NCBI RefSeq assembly: GCF_021026295.1
Contig: NZ_JAJNDA010000014.1
Coordinates: forward strand, 96,684 to 160,683
Length of the DNA stretch: 64,000 bases
From: Actinomycetospora soli
Lineage (GTDB): Bacteria > Actinomycetota > Actinomycetes > Mycobacteriales > Pseudonocardiaceae
Direction: 5' to 3'
Shown: piece after piece, positions 11,058 to 19,597 of the stretch
Numbering within the stretch: the stretch's first letter is position 1
How the letters are laid out: every line of letters starts with the position of its first letter
Made by a program: the position numbers and the translations under genes
The notes under the pieces: model-generated
Told to the model about the DNA's origin: nothing
What the model saw: only the letters and a program-made list of their open reading frames with translations
The model's database searches: none

Positions 11058-11671
11058 AGCCGCGCCGGCTTCCCGACGGTGCCCGTGCGGACCCCGCCGG
11101 TCGGTTCCAGGTCGGCGAGCACGTGGCGGCGGAAGGTGTCCTTCGGCAGCGGGGCGCCCAGCACGGCCTCGTGCAGCCCCTGCAGCTCGGCGAGCGTGAA
11201 CGCGGCGCCGAGCAGCCCGGCCGGGTCGGGGTCGCGCCGGTACCGCGCCCGCACGTGCTCCGCCGCCGCGGCGACCATCGCGTCGTGGTCGAACGTCAGG
11301 CGCGGCCGGCGGTCGACGGCGACCAGGCCGACGTCGTCGTCGAGCACGTCGCGCGGCACCAGGTCGACGTGGGCGATCGCGAGGACGCGCCCGCGGTCGT
11401 CCCGGTCGGGATCGTCGAACACGCGCAGCTGCTCGGGGGACCGGCCGGTGACGCCGATGTGCTCCCGCAGCGCCCGCAGGGCGGCCGCGGCCAGGGTCTC
11501 GTCGATCCGGACGAACGTGCCGGGCAAGGCGAGCTCGCCCGCGGCGTGGCCCGCGCGGCGGTGCACGGCGACCTGCAGGGCCCCGTCGACGACGGTCAGC
11601 AGGGCCACGTCCACGGCGACCGACGGGTGCGGGTAGTCCGCGAGGCTTCGTCCGGTCTCGTCGCGCCACAC
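11039..11671 (-). CDS. NrtR-like regulator: Nudix domain plus winged helix
   Basis: The 210-aa protein has an N-terminal Nudix-fold domain (about 20-140; LALPGTFVRIDETLAAAALRAL corresponds to a degenerate Nudix box) and a C-terminal winged-helix region with GAAFTLAELQGLHEAVLG. This architecture is that of NrtR regulators, which bind ADP-ribose in the Nudix domain and repress NAD-metabolism genes. The start is GTG 11671. It is divergent from an ADP-ribosylglycohydrolase gene, with two palindromes between them, so ADP-ribose sensing and removal appear to be linked. Confidence 0.85.
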   Translation of the reverse strand: MWRDETGRSLADYPHPSVAVDVALLTVVDGALQVAVHRRAGHAAGELALPGTFVRIDETLAAAALRALREHIGVTGRSPEQLRVFDDPDRDDRGRVLAIAHVDLVPRDVLDDDVGLVAVDRRPRLTFDHDAMVAAAAEHVRARYRRDPDPAGLLGAAFTLAELQGLHEAVLGAPLPKDTFRRHVLADLEPTGGVRTGTVGKPARLYRRAG

Positions 11672-11681
11672 GCCGCCCAGG

Positions 11682-11723
11682 TTAGCGCAATTCTGCGCTA
11701 TGGTTGGCGCAGAAGTGAGCTAA
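11682..11723. promoter_or_regulatory. Tandem palindromes, likely NrtR-like operator
   Basis: Two related, partly AT-rich inverted repeats of about 20 bp occupy the 64-bp divergent region: 11682-11700 (TTAGCGCA..TGCGCTA) and 11704-11723 (TTGGCGCA..TGAGCTAA). The second ends 12 bp before the glycohydrolase ATG, next to its GGGAGG ribosome site. The position and symmetry suit a repressor acting on both genes. Confidence 0.65.
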
Positions 11724-11735
11724 TAGGGAGGCGAC

Positions 11736-12671
11736 ATGTCGCTGGAGCAGCACGTGGACCGGGTGATCGGCACGCTGCAGGGCGGGGCGATCGGCGACGC
11801 GCTCGGCGTGCCGTACGAGTACGGCTCGCGCCGCCTCGACGGCGAGCCGGCGATGGTGGGCGGCGGGCTCGGGCACTACGCGCCCGGGCAGTGGAGCGAC
11901 GACACCGAGATGGCGGCGGTCATCGCACGGGTCGCCGCGACCAGGGCCGACCTGCGCACCGAGGAGGCCCTCGACGCGATCGCCGACGGCTTCGTCGACT
12001 GGTACCGCGGCGGGCCCGCCGACGTGGGCTCCCAGACGGCGACCGTGCTGAGCGCGCAGGAGCCGGGTCCCGGCTCGGCGGCGCGGCTGCGGGCGGCGGC
12101 GACGGCGGTGCACCGGCGGACGGGCCGCAGCGGGGGCAACGGGTCGCTGATGCGGACGGGGCCGGTCGCCCTCGCCCACCTCGGGGACCGCGACGCGATC
12201 ACGACCGCGGCGCGCGCGGTCAGCGAGCTCACCCACCACGACCCGCAGGCCGGCGACGCCTGCGTCCTCTGGTGCCTCGCGATCGACCACGCGATCGCCA
12301 CCGGCCGCGCCGACGCGCGGGTCGGCCTCTCCCACCTGCCCGACGACGAGGCGCGGCGCTGGGACGCGCTGCTCGACGCGGCCGAGGCGTCCGGGCCGGG
12401 CGCCTTCGCGGGCACCAACGGCTGGGTGGTCGCGGCGCTGCAGGGGGCGTGGGCGGCGGTGGCCGGCGCGGCCGACGCCGAGGCCGGTCTGGTCGCGGCG
12501 GTGCGCGGCGGCGGGGACACGGACACGGTCGCGGCGATCGCCGGGGCCCTGCTCGGGGCCGCGTCCGGGGCCTCCGCGTTCCGCGCGGAGTGGCGCGACC
12601 GGGTGCACGGCTGGCCCGGCCTGCGCGCCTCCGACCTCGCCGACCTGGCCACGGCGGCCACCCGGCCGTGA
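11736..12671 (+). CDS. ADP-ribosylglycohydrolase family protein
   Basis: The 311-aa protein has the ARH/DraG all-helical fold motifs: GAIGDALG near residue 20, the metal-binding SDDTEM near 54 and GGDTDT near 250. These enzymes use a dinuclear Mg/Mn centre to release ADP-ribose from proteins or small molecules. The ATG at 11736 follows GGGAGG. The neighbouring NrtR-like regulator may respond to the ADP-ribose it makes. Confidence 0.92.
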   Translation: MSLEQHVDRVIGTLQGGAIGDALGVPYEYGSRRLDGEPAMVGGGLGHYAPGQWSDDTEMAAVIARVAATRADLRTEEALDAIADGFVDWYRGGPADVGSQTATVLSAQEPGPGSAARLRAAATAVHRRTGRSGGNGSLMRTGPVALAHLGDRDAITTAARAVSELTHHDPQAGDACVLWCLAIDHAIATGRADARVGLSHLPDDEARRWDALLDAAEASGPGAFAGTNGWVVAALQGAWAAVAGAADAEAGLVAAVRGGGDTDTVAAIAGALLGAASGASAFRAEWRDRVHGWPGLRASDLADLATAATRP

Positions 12672-12727
12672 CCAGGACCTCCCGACCGGCACCGACCTGA
12701 CGTCGGGAACGCACCGAAGATGGGGAC

Positions 12728-13435
12728 GTGACCCTTCCTCGCCTCGAAGCCGCGTCCCCGCCCGGGGACGGCAGCGCCGGTGTCGTCCTCGTGCTGCACG
12801 GCGGACGTCCCGACGGGCACCAGGGCGCCGGCGGGTTCCTGCTCTCGCACGTGCGGATGGTGCCGTTCGGGCAGGCCGTCGCGAAGGCCGGCGCCCGACG
12901 CGGGGTGGCGACCGATCTGCTGCGGTACCGGGTGCGGGGCTGGAACGCGCCCGATCTCGACCCGGTGGTCGACGCCCGCTGGGCCCTCGACGAGCTCCGG
13001 CGTCGGCACTCCGACGACGTGCGGGTCGTGCTGGTCGGGCACTCGATGGGCGCCCGGGCGGCGCTGCGGGTGGGGGACGACCCGAACGTCGTCGGGATCG
13101 CGGCCCTGGCGCCGTGGATCGAGCGGAACGAGCCGTGGGAGCACCTGCGCGGACGGACGCTGCTCGTGGCGCACGGCGACCGGGAGCGGATGACCGACCC
13201 GCGTGCGTCGCTGTGGTTCGCCCGGCAGGTGTCGACGATCTCCGACCGGGTGGCCCGGTTCGACGTGCACGGCGACGGCCACGCCATGCTGCGCCGCGCG
13301 GGGGAGTGGCACCGGCTGACCGCCCGCTTCGCACTCGCGGCGCTTGGGCTCGAACCGTTCGAACCCGCCGTCGCGAACGCGATGGCGGTCGGTGCCCCCG
13401 AGGGGCTGTCCGTCCCGCTGACCGCCGGAGCCTGA
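12728..13435 (+). CDS. Alpha/beta hydrolase
   Basis: The 235-aa protein has the serine nucleophile elbow GHSMG near residue 104, an oxyanion region VLHGGRPDGHQG near 22, and a late acid/His pair (HGD, then DGHAML). Substrate is unknown; these are esterases or lipases in general. The GTG at 12728 has only a weak ribosome site. It lies 10 bp before the FAD oxidoreductase gene and may be cotranscribed with it, which would suit acyl-lipid chemistry. Confidence 0.85.
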   Translation: MTLPRLEAASPPGDGSAGVVLVLHGGRPDGHQGAGGFLLSHVRMVPFGQAVAKAGARRGVATDLLRYRVRGWNAPDLDPVVDARWALDELRRRHSDDVRVVLVGHSMGARAALRVGDDPNVVGIAALAPWIERNEPWEHLRGRTLLVAHGDRERMTDPRASLWFARQVSTISDRVARFDVHGDGHAMLRRAGEWHRLTARFALAALGLEPFEPAVANAMAVGAPEGLSVPLTAGA

Positions 13436-13445
13436 GGAGTCGCCC

Positions 13446-14690
13446 GTGTCCCGTGACCGTGTCGCCGTGATCGGGGCCGGGGTGTCCGGCCTGACGGCCG
13501 CCTACGTCCTGCAGCGGGCCCACGACGTCACGCTCTTCGAGGCCGAGTCCCGGCTCGGCGGGCACGCGCACACCCACGACCTGCCGACCGTCAGCGTCGA
13601 CTCGGGCTTCATCGTCCACAACCACGCGACCTACCCGAACCTCATCCGGCTGTTCGGCGAGCTCGGCGTCGCCACGCAGGACTCCGAGATGTCGATGAGC
13701 GTGCGCGACGAGTCGACCGGGCTCGAGTACGCCGGGGCCCGCGGGGCGGCCGGACTGTTCGCCCAGAGGCGGAACCTCGCGAACCCGCGCCACCTCGCGA
13801 TGCTCGCCGAGGTGCTGCGCTTCCATCGCGCCGCCCGCCGGGTGCTCGCGGGGCACACCGACCTGGACGACGAGGTCACGCTCGGCGAGTTCCTGCGCCG
13901 GCACCGCTTCTCGCGCTACTTCGTGGACACGTTCGCGGTGCCGGTGGTGTCGGCGGTGTGGTCCTCGGGCGCGGAGCTGTCGATGCAGTACCCGGCGCGC
14001 TACCTGTTCGCCTTCCTGGCGAACCACGGGCTGCTCTCCGTGGGCGGCTCGCACCAATGGAAGACCGTGGTCGGCGGGTCGGCGCGCTACGTGGAGAAGG
14101 CCGCGAAGGGGCTGTCGGCGGTCGAGGTGTCGACGCCGGTGCGTGCCGTGGCGCGGGTCGGGGAGGGCTTCGAGGTCCGTGACGACGCGGACGTGGCCCA
14201 CGCGTTCGACCGGGTCGTGATCGCCACGCACGCGCCGACCGCCCTGTCGATGCTGGCCGCGCCGACCGCGGACGAGACCGCCGTGCTGGGTGCCTTCGAG
14301 TACTCGGCCAACGAGACGTGGCTGCACACCGACACCTCGATCCTCCCGACCGCCCCGGATGCGCGGGCGTCGTGGAACCTGCTGCGGGTGCCCGGCGACG
14401 ACCGCGTGCTGGTCAGCTACGACATGACGCGCCTGATGCGGCTCGACACCCCCGAGACCTACGTCGTCACCCTCAACGCGACCGACCGGGTCGACCCGTC
14501 GACGGTGATCGCGCGGATGGACTACGAGCACCCCGCCTACACGCCCGCGTCGGTGGCGGCGCAGAAGCGGCTGCCCGGGCTGAACGACGGCCGGATCGCC
14601 TTCGCCGGGGCCTACCACGGCTGGGGCTTCCACGAGGACGGCTGTGCCTCGGGGGTGCGGGCCGCCGCCTCGCTCGGGGTGACGTGGTGA
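13446..14690 (+). CDS. FAD-dependent amine-oxidase-like oxidoreductase (lipid-cluster type)
   Basis: The 414-aa flavoprotein begins with the dinucleotide-binding motif VIGAGVSGLTAAY and the flavin motif ESRLGGHAHTH, and ends with FAGAYHGWGFHEDGC. It belongs to the NAD(P)/FAD amine-oxidase-like group that pairs with DUF1365, CFA-type methyltransferases and DUF1295. Relatives act in unsaturated, cyclopropane or furan fatty-acid modification; the exact step here is inferred. GTG 13446 follows GAGGAG. It overlaps the next gene by 4 bp. Confidence 0.88.
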   Translation: MSRDRVAVIGAGVSGLTAAYVLQRAHDVTLFEAESRLGGHAHTHDLPTVSVDSGFIVHNHATYPNLIRLFGELGVATQDSEMSMSVRDESTGLEYAGARGAAGLFAQRRNLANPRHLAMLAEVLRFHRAARRVLAGHTDLDDEVTLGEFLRRHRFSRYFVDTFAVPVVSAVWSSGAELSMQYPARYLFAFLANHGLLSVGGSHQWKTVVGGSARYVEKAAKGLSAVEVSTPVRAVARVGEGFEVRDDADVAHAFDRVVIATHAPTALSMLAAPTADETAVLGAFEYSANETWLHTDTSILPTAPDARASWNLLRVPGDDRVLVSYDMTRLMRLDTPETYVVTLNATDRVDPSTVIARMDYEHPAYTPASVAAQKRLPGLNDGRIAFAGAYHGWGFHEDGCASGVRAAASLGVTW

Positions 14691-15421
14691 CGTCCCTCTA
14701 CGACGTCCTGGTGGAGCACCGGCGGTCGCAGACGCTGCAGGACGCCTTCACCCACCGCATGTACCTGTGGCTGGTCGACCTGGACGATCTGCCGTCGTAC
14801 CCGGGCGTGTCCTTCCGAGGCGCCGACCACCTCGGCGACCCCGACCGCTCCATCCGCGAGAACCTCGACGCGTTCCTCGCCGCGCAGGGCCGCGAGCGCC
14901 CGGCGCGGGTGCTGATGCTCGCCCACCCGCGGACGTTCGGGTACGTGTTCAACCCGATCTCGTTGTACTGGGCGTACGCGGCGACGGGGGAGCTGTCCGC
15001 GGTCGTCGCCGAGGTCCACAACACCTACGGCGGCCGGCACCACTACCTGCTCGACGTGGACGGGGCCGGCCGCGCGCGGGTGGACAAGGACTTCTACGTC
15101 TCGCCGTTCTTCCCGGTCGACGGGGAGTACCGGATGAAGGTGCCGGAGCCGGGCGGGACGCTGGCGGCCACCGTGGTGCTGCGGCGGTCGGCGCCCGAGG
15201 GCGGGCTCGCGACGGCGTTCGTCGCGACGATGCGGGGGACCCGCCGTCCGGCCACCCGCCGGGCGGTGCTCCGCGCCGTGCTGCGGCACCCGTTCGTCAC
15301 GCACCGGGTCTCGCTCGCCATCCGTCGTCGCGGGATCGCGCTGTACCTGCGCGGGCTGCCCGTCGTGACCCGCACGGCCGCGGACGTCGACCGCGGGCTG
15401 GGTCAGCTCGAGCGGGTCTGA
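14687..15421 (+). CDS. DUF1365 family protein
   Basis: The 244-aa protein carries family signatures HRMYLWLVDLDDL near the N-terminus, PRTFGYVFNPISLYW in the middle and KDFYVSPFFPVDG further on. It starts in the stop codon of the FAD gene (GTGA overlap). DUF1365 proteins accompany CFA-type methyltransferases and FAD oxidoreductases in many phyla. No biochemical function is established to my knowledge. Confidence 0.88.
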   Translation: MTSLYDVLVEHRRSQTLQDAFTHRMYLWLVDLDDLPSYPGVSFRGADHLGDPDRSIRENLDAFLAAQGRERPARVLMLAHPRTFGYVFNPISLYWAYAATGELSAVVAEVHNTYGGRHHYLLDVDGAGRARVDKDFYVSPFFPVDGEYRMKVPEPGGTLAATVVLRRSAPEGGLATAFVATMRGTRRPATRRAVLRAVLRHPFVTHRVSLAIRRRGIALYLRGLPVVTRTAADVDRGLGQLERV

Positions 15422-15739
15422 ACCCTTCCCGACGGCGGGTGGTGCGCGTCGCGCACACAGTCGTGCCGGTGGCCACGCTGGTCCCGGGGAGACTTGGGCG
15501 TCGCGCACACACACCGGGATGCGGGGCGGCGTGCCGACGATCGATCGTGGTGCGGGACGTGGCGGCGGCGATGTCAGCCGTGTGCCACCGCTGACGTCGG
15601 ACGTCAGCAGGTCGCCACACCGCTGGCTCCCGCCGACCGCGCGTGGCCGCCCCCGCTCCCGGCGGCGCGGGGACCACGGGCCCCGCCCGGCACGACCCGA
15701 CGGTGTCCGCGACCCGACGGCGGGCGCACACTGCGGGAC
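15422..15739. other. 318-bp gene-free stretch with short repeats
   Basis: No convincing ORF is present. There are two direct copies of GCGTCGCGCACACA (15446-15459 and 15498-15511) and a perfect inverted repeat GCTGACGT-cgg-ACGTCAGC (15590-15608) that could be an operator for the acetyltransferase gene downstream. Confidence 0.5.
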
Positions 15740-16267
15740 GTGACCAGTGCCCCGCTCACGATCCGTCCCGCCGTCGCCGAGGACGTCGACGCCCTGCTCG
15801 ACCTCGTCCACGCCGCCTACCGGGGGGTGGGCGGACAGGTCGGCTGGACCACCGAGGCCGAGCTGATCGACGGCCCGCGCACCACCCGCGACCTGCTCGC
15901 CGCCGACGTCGCCGACCCGTCGATCCACCTCATGATCGCCGGGGACCACGACGGGTGCTGCGCCGTGACCCACCGTGCCGGCGAGGAGACCGCCGTGTTC
16001 GGGATGTTCGCGGTGCGCCCGGGGATGCAGGGGAGCGGGCTGGGCAAGGCCCTGCAGGCGGCGGCCGAGCAGTACGCGCGCACCGCGGGGGCCACGACGA
16101 TGGAGCTGCACGTCATCGACCGGCGCTCCGACCTCATCGCCTGGTACGAGCGGCGCGGGTACGTGCGCACGGAGGAGACCAAGCCGTTCCCGTACGGCGA
16201 GCCCGGCGTCGGCTTCCCGCGCGGCGACGACTTCCGGTTCGCCGTGCTGCGCAAGCCCCTAGGCTGA
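15740..16267 (+). CDS. GNAT family N-acetyltransferase
   Basis: The 175-aa protein has the GNAT acetyl-CoA-binding motif with GMQGSGLGKALQ near residue 100 and the C-terminal YERRGYVRTEE segment. It transfers an acetyl group to an unknown amine. The GTG at 15740 lacks a good ribosome site. The downstream HhH-GPD gene starts 5 bp after its stop, so the two are likely cotranscribed. Confidence 0.85.
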   Translation: MTSAPLTIRPAVAEDVDALLDLVHAAYRGVGGQVGWTTEAELIDGPRTTRDLLAADVADPSIHLMIAGDHDGCCAVTHRAGEETAVFGMFAVRPGMQGSGLGKALQAAAEQYARTAGATTMELHVIDRRSDLIAWYERRGYVRTEETKPFPYGEPGVGFPRGDDFRFAVLRKPLG

Positions 16268-16272
16268 GCGCC

Positions 16273-16860
16273 GTGGCACCGCAGCTGACCCTCGCCCAGG
16301 ACCCGGAGGCCGACGAGGTCCTCTCGCAGAACCCGCTCGCGCTGCTCATCGGGATGGTGCTCGACCAGCAGTTCCCGATGGAACGCGCGTTCGCCGGACC
16401 GGCGCTGCTGACCGACCGGATCGGCGAGATCACCGCCGAGAAGATCGCGGACTACGACCACGACGCGCTCGTCGCGGCGTTCACCGGCCCGCCCGCGCTG
16501 CACCGGTACCCGAGGTCGATGGCCGAGCGGGTCCAGGCGGTGTGCCGGGCCATCGTCGAGGACTACGGCGGCGACGTCACCCGGATCTGGACCGAGGCCG
16601 CCGACGGGCGCGACGTCTTCCGACGCCTCAACGCCCTCCCCGGCTGGGGGAAGATGAAGGCGCAGATCTTCACGGCGCTGCTCGGCAAGCAGCTCGGGCT
16701 CGACGCCGAGGGCTGGCGCGAGGCGGCCGGGAGCTACGGCGACGAGGGCTCGCGGCGCTCGATCGCCGACGTCGTCGACCAGACCACGCTCGCCGAGGTG
16801 CGCGACTTCAAGCAGGCCCAGAAGAAGGCCGCCAAGGAGAAGGCCGCCGCGCAGGACTGA
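16273..16860 (+). CDS. HhH-GPD-type base-excision repair protein
   Basis: The 195-aa protein matches the actinobacterial HhH-GPD-like family: the N-terminal PLALLIGMVLDQQFPMERAF segment and the helix-hairpin-helix region LNALPGWGKMKAQIF near residue 130. The C-terminus is a Lys/Ala-rich tail. Related glycosylases remove damaged bases, but activity and lesion are unknown here. A catalytic aspartate is not obvious at the usual position. Confidence 0.8.
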   Translation: MAPQLTLAQDPEADEVLSQNPLALLIGMVLDQQFPMERAFAGPALLTDRIGEITAEKIADYDHDALVAAFTGPPALHRYPRSMAERVQAVCRAIVEDYGGDVTRIWTEAADGRDVFRRLNALPGWGKMKAQIFTALLGKQLGLDAEGWREAAGSYGDEGSRRSIADVVDQTTLAEVRDFKQAQKKAAKEKAAAQD

Positions 16861-16867
16861 GCACAAG

Positions 16868-16887
16868 TTGACACCAAGTCGTGTCAA
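16868..16887. promoter_or_regulatory. Operator-like palindrome before the LinD-like operon
   Basis: TTGACAC-N6-GTGTCAA is a perfect 7-bp inverted repeat 8 bp before the small ORF that starts the operon. An almost identical element with the same N6 spacing sits at 19598-19617 in front of the TetR gene. I infer a shared TetR binding site. Confidence 0.7.
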
Positions 16888-16895
16888 CTACGAGC

Positions 16896-17045
16896 ATGCC
16901 CGTCGTGGCGTGCTGCGTGGCTCTGGGTCTGGTGGTCGCGGTCGTCCGTGACGTCCTGCATCGGCTGGTCCCGGGCACGGCGCCCGTGCAGGTCGGCTTC
17001 GCCCCGCCGGCCCGGCGTCCGGCGCCGTCCGAGGGGGCCCGATGA
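16896..17045 (+). CDS. 49-aa hydrophobic small protein
   Basis: An ATG at 16896 opens a 49-aa frame: one hydrophobic segment (VVACCVALGLVVAVV) followed by a basic, Pro/Ala-rich tail. It overlaps the LinD-like gene by 4 bp (ATGA), a typical sign of translational coupling, and sits just after the operator-like palindrome. It may be a membrane partner or only a leader peptide that sets translation of the next gene. Confidence 0.55.
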   Translation: MPVVACCVALGLVVAVVRDVLHRLVPGTAPVQVGFAPPARRPAPSEGAR

Positions 17046-18958
17046 GCACCGCGACCGGCCGCACCACGACGGTCCTGCTGCCCGAGGTCCCCGCGTTCGC
17101 GCCCGTCACCGCCCGCCGGATGCGCCGCGCGCTCGCCGTGTACGGCGTGGTCTGGCTCGTCGGGTCTCTGCCGGGCTGGGTCGGCGCCGGGCCGGTCGTG
17201 ACGACGCTCGGGCTGGGGCTCGTCGTGCCCGGTGGCGGGTTCGTGGCGACCGGCTCGCCGGTGCTCGCCGCGGTCGCGGCGGCGGCGTTCGTGGTGTCGC
17301 TGCTGGTCTGGTGGTACGCGGGCCCGGTCGTCCTGCCGCCGCTGGTCTGGCTCCTGGCGGCGGGTGTCGCGCCGCTCGCGTCCGCGGGCGGCGTCGAGCC
17401 GTGGGCGCCGGTCGCGGTCCCGGCGGCGGTCGTCGTCGCGCCGGCGCTCGCCTTCGTCGTCCACCGGGTGCGGCACGCCGGGCAGCGCCGCCGTGGGCGG
17501 GCGATCAACGCCGAGCTCGCGCGCGTCCGGTTCGCGGTCGGGGGCCCTCCGGACCTCACGAGCGCGCTCCCCGTCGCCGAGAGCTCCCCGGAGGACCTCG
17601 CGCACCTGCGGTACTCCCTCGACGTCGCCCTCCAGCCGGTCGACGGCTTCGACGGGCTCGTGGTGCTCGAGCAGTACCGCGAGGGCGCGCTGCGCTACCA
17701 GCTGACGGCGCTCGGCGACGGCATCGCGATGTCGCAGTACACCCGCACCCCGGCGTTCTCCGGCTACGTCGCCGAGGCCCAGCGCAACGCGATCGAGAAG
17801 ATGCTGCTGCGCAGGGTCTGGGGCTACTGGCGCACCGAGAACCTGTGGGGCAACCTCTCGACGAACCGCGACCCGTTCGACACCGACGAGAACATCATGC
17901 TCACCGGGTGGCACGGGACGATGGTGGGCCTCTACGAGCTGCTCAACGACGACCGCTACTCGCGGCCGGGCGCCCTGACCTACCGCTGGTCCGACGACGA
18001 GGCCTACGCGCACGACTTCCCCGCGCTCGCCCGTCAGCTGCACGGCGGGATGTCCCGCTCGGACTACGCCCTGATCCCGTGCGAGCCGAACTGGATCTAC
18101 ACGGTCTGCAACGCCTTCGGGATCACCGCGCTGCTCGCGCACGACCGGGCGCGCGGCACGGCGTTGTTCGAGGACGTCCGGGACCGGCTGCACCACGCCT
18201 ACGAGCACGAGTTCCTGCGCCCGGACGGGCGGATCGTCGGCGTCCGGGCCCGGCACCTCGGCCTGTCGTGGAACTTCTGGGCGGGCGCGGCCGTCGCGCT
18301 CAACACCACCTACTGGCTCCACCCCGCGTTCCCCGACCTGGCCCAGCGCACCTGGTGGCTGCTGCGCCGCACCGGGCTCGCGCTGCGGGACGGACGACCG
18401 CAGCTGCCGCCCCGCCTGGTCAACCGCCTCGACCCGGGCTACTACACGCTGGGCCGGGACACGTTCGGCCAGGTCGCGATCACGATGGCCGCGCGGGAGA
18501 TCGGTGACGAGGAGATGGCGGACGCGGCCGCGACGCTGCTCGCCGAGCGGGAGGGCGTCGAGGAGAGCCACGGCGCCCGGCGGATCGCGGGCGTCTCCCC
18601 GATGGTGAACTTCTACGCCGTCCTCGGACGCTTCGGGCGTCCGCACGGGCTGCGGGACCTGGTCGGCCACGGCGCGGTCCCGGCGGCCTGGCGGACCGGA
18701 CCACGCCTGGCCGGGGCGGCGTATCCCGAGGTCCTCGTGGCCCGGGCGCTCACCGACGGCGACGCGCTCGACCTGGTGCTGCGGCCGGGCGCCGGACCCG
18801 TGCGCACCACGCTCGCCGTCGACCGGCTCGTGCCCGGCCGGTGCTACGCCGTCTCCGGGGCGGCCGCGGGGGAGGTCGTCGCGGACGACGCGGGCCGCGC
18901 ACACGTCGAGGTCGATCTCGGTGACCGGCGCGAGGTGCGCCTCCACCCGCGGGCGTGA
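17042..18958 (+). CDS. Linalool dehydratase/isomerase-like membrane enzyme
   Basis: The 638-aa protein has four hydrophobic helices in the first 150 residues and then a large domain resembling linalool dehydratase/isomerase (LinD), an (alpha/alpha)6-barrel. Visible signatures are NLSTNRDPF and ENIMLTGWHGTM (about 275-305) and PCEPNWIYTVCN with Cys347 and Cys356. Their nine-residue spacing equals that of the active-site Cys171 and Cys180 of Castellaniella LinD. Such enzymes hydrate or dehydrate terpenoid alcohols without a cofactor; substrate here is unknown. A TetR gene and a DUF2236 gene share its operator. A different alpha-barrel enzyme is possible but less likely. Confidence 0.75.
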   Translation: MSTATGRTTTVLLPEVPAFAPVTARRMRRALAVYGVVWLVGSLPGWVGAGPVVTTLGLGLVVPGGGFVATGSPVLAAVAAAAFVVSLLVWWYAGPVVLPPLVWLLAAGVAPLASAGGVEPWAPVAVPAAVVVAPALAFVVHRVRHAGQRRRGRAINAELARVRFAVGGPPDLTSALPVAESSPEDLAHLRYSLDVALQPVDGFDGLVVLEQYREGALRYQLTALGDGIAMSQYTRTPAFSGYVAEAQRNAIEKMLLRRVWGYWRTENLWGNLSTNRDPFDTDENIMLTGWHGTMVGLYELLNDDRYSRPGALTYRWSDDEAYAHDFPALARQLHGGMSRSDYALIPCEPNWIYTVCNAFGITALLAHDRARGTALFEDVRDRLHHAYEHEFLRPDGRIVGVRARHLGLSWNFWAGAAVALNTTYWLHPAFPDLAQRTWWLLRRTGLALRDGRPQLPPRLVNRLDPGYYTLGRDTFGQVAITMAAREIGDEEMADAAATLLAEREGVEESHGARRIAGVSPMVNFYAVLGRFGRPHGLRDLVGHGAVPAAWRTGPRLAGAAYPEVLVARALTDGDALDLVLRPGAGPVRTTLAVDRLVPGRCYAVSGAAAGEVVADDAGRAHVEVDLGDRREVRLHPRA

Positions 18959-18965
18959 GGTCCGG

Positions 18966-19586
18966 TCAGCGTCGCGGACGCAGCGGCGCGCAGGCCGCGA
19001 TGCCGACGGCCGCGAGGTGGGACACGAGGGCCTCGTCGGCGATCGGCAGGTCGTGCAGCGCCCGCCGGTCGACCACCTCGGTCACCCCGGCCACGAGCGT
19101 CAGCAGGGTGACGGCGGGGTCCTGCCCGCTGGCCGGATCGGCCGCGAGCTCGCCGGACAGGGCGGCCACGAACTCGTCGATCACCCCGTGCCGCCGCGAC
19201 CGCAGCGTCGCGTGGGCGGGCGCCTCGGCCCACAGACGCGCCCAGCCGCGGTCCGCCGCGAGGGCGGTGAGCACGGACCGCACGACGACGCGGATGCGGT
19301 CCTCGAGCTCCGGCGGCGCGTCGGCGAGGGCGGTCCGCAGTGCGGTGCGCAGTGCGGCCGTGGCGTCGTCGAACACCGCGACGAGCAGGGCGTCGAGCCC
19401 GGAGAAGCTCTCGTAGAAGTAGCGCTTGGTCAGCTCCGCCCGGGTGCACACGCCGTCGACCGACAGGCCCGTCGAGCCCTGCTCGGCGATCAGCCCCCGC
19501 GTCGCGTCCAGGAGCCGCGTCCGGCGCGCGGCCGTGCGTTCGGCCGCGCTCACCCCGCGATGCGGTCGTGTCACACCCGGTGCCAT
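18966..19586 (-). CDS. TetR family transcriptional repressor
   Basis: The 206-aa protein has an N-terminal TetR helix-turn-helix (ARRTRLLDATRGLIAEQG, then VDGVCTRAELTKRYFYESF) and a ligand-binding helical C-terminus. I chose ATG 19586; the in-frame GTG at 19604 lies inside the operator-like palindrome. It is transcribed toward the LinD-like gene and divergently from the DUF2236 gene, so it most likely controls both and itself. Confidence 0.88.
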   Translation of the reverse strand: MAPGVTRPHRGVSAAERTAARRTRLLDATRGLIAEQGSTGLSVDGVCTRAELTKRYFYESFSGLDALLVAVFDDATAALRTALRTALADAPPELEDRIRVVVRSVLTALAADRGWARLWAEAPAHATLRSRRHGVIDEFVAALSGELAADPASGQDPAVTLLTLVAGVTEVVDRRALHDLPIADEALVSHLAAVGIAACAPLRPRR

Positions 19587-19597
19587 CGGGAGCCATC

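Noticed and set aside
16868..16873. TTGACA read as a -35 promoter hexamer
   Set aside because: No -10 hexamer lies at 16-18 bp spacing, and the bases are part of a perfect palindrome that recurs at 19598. An operator is the better reading.
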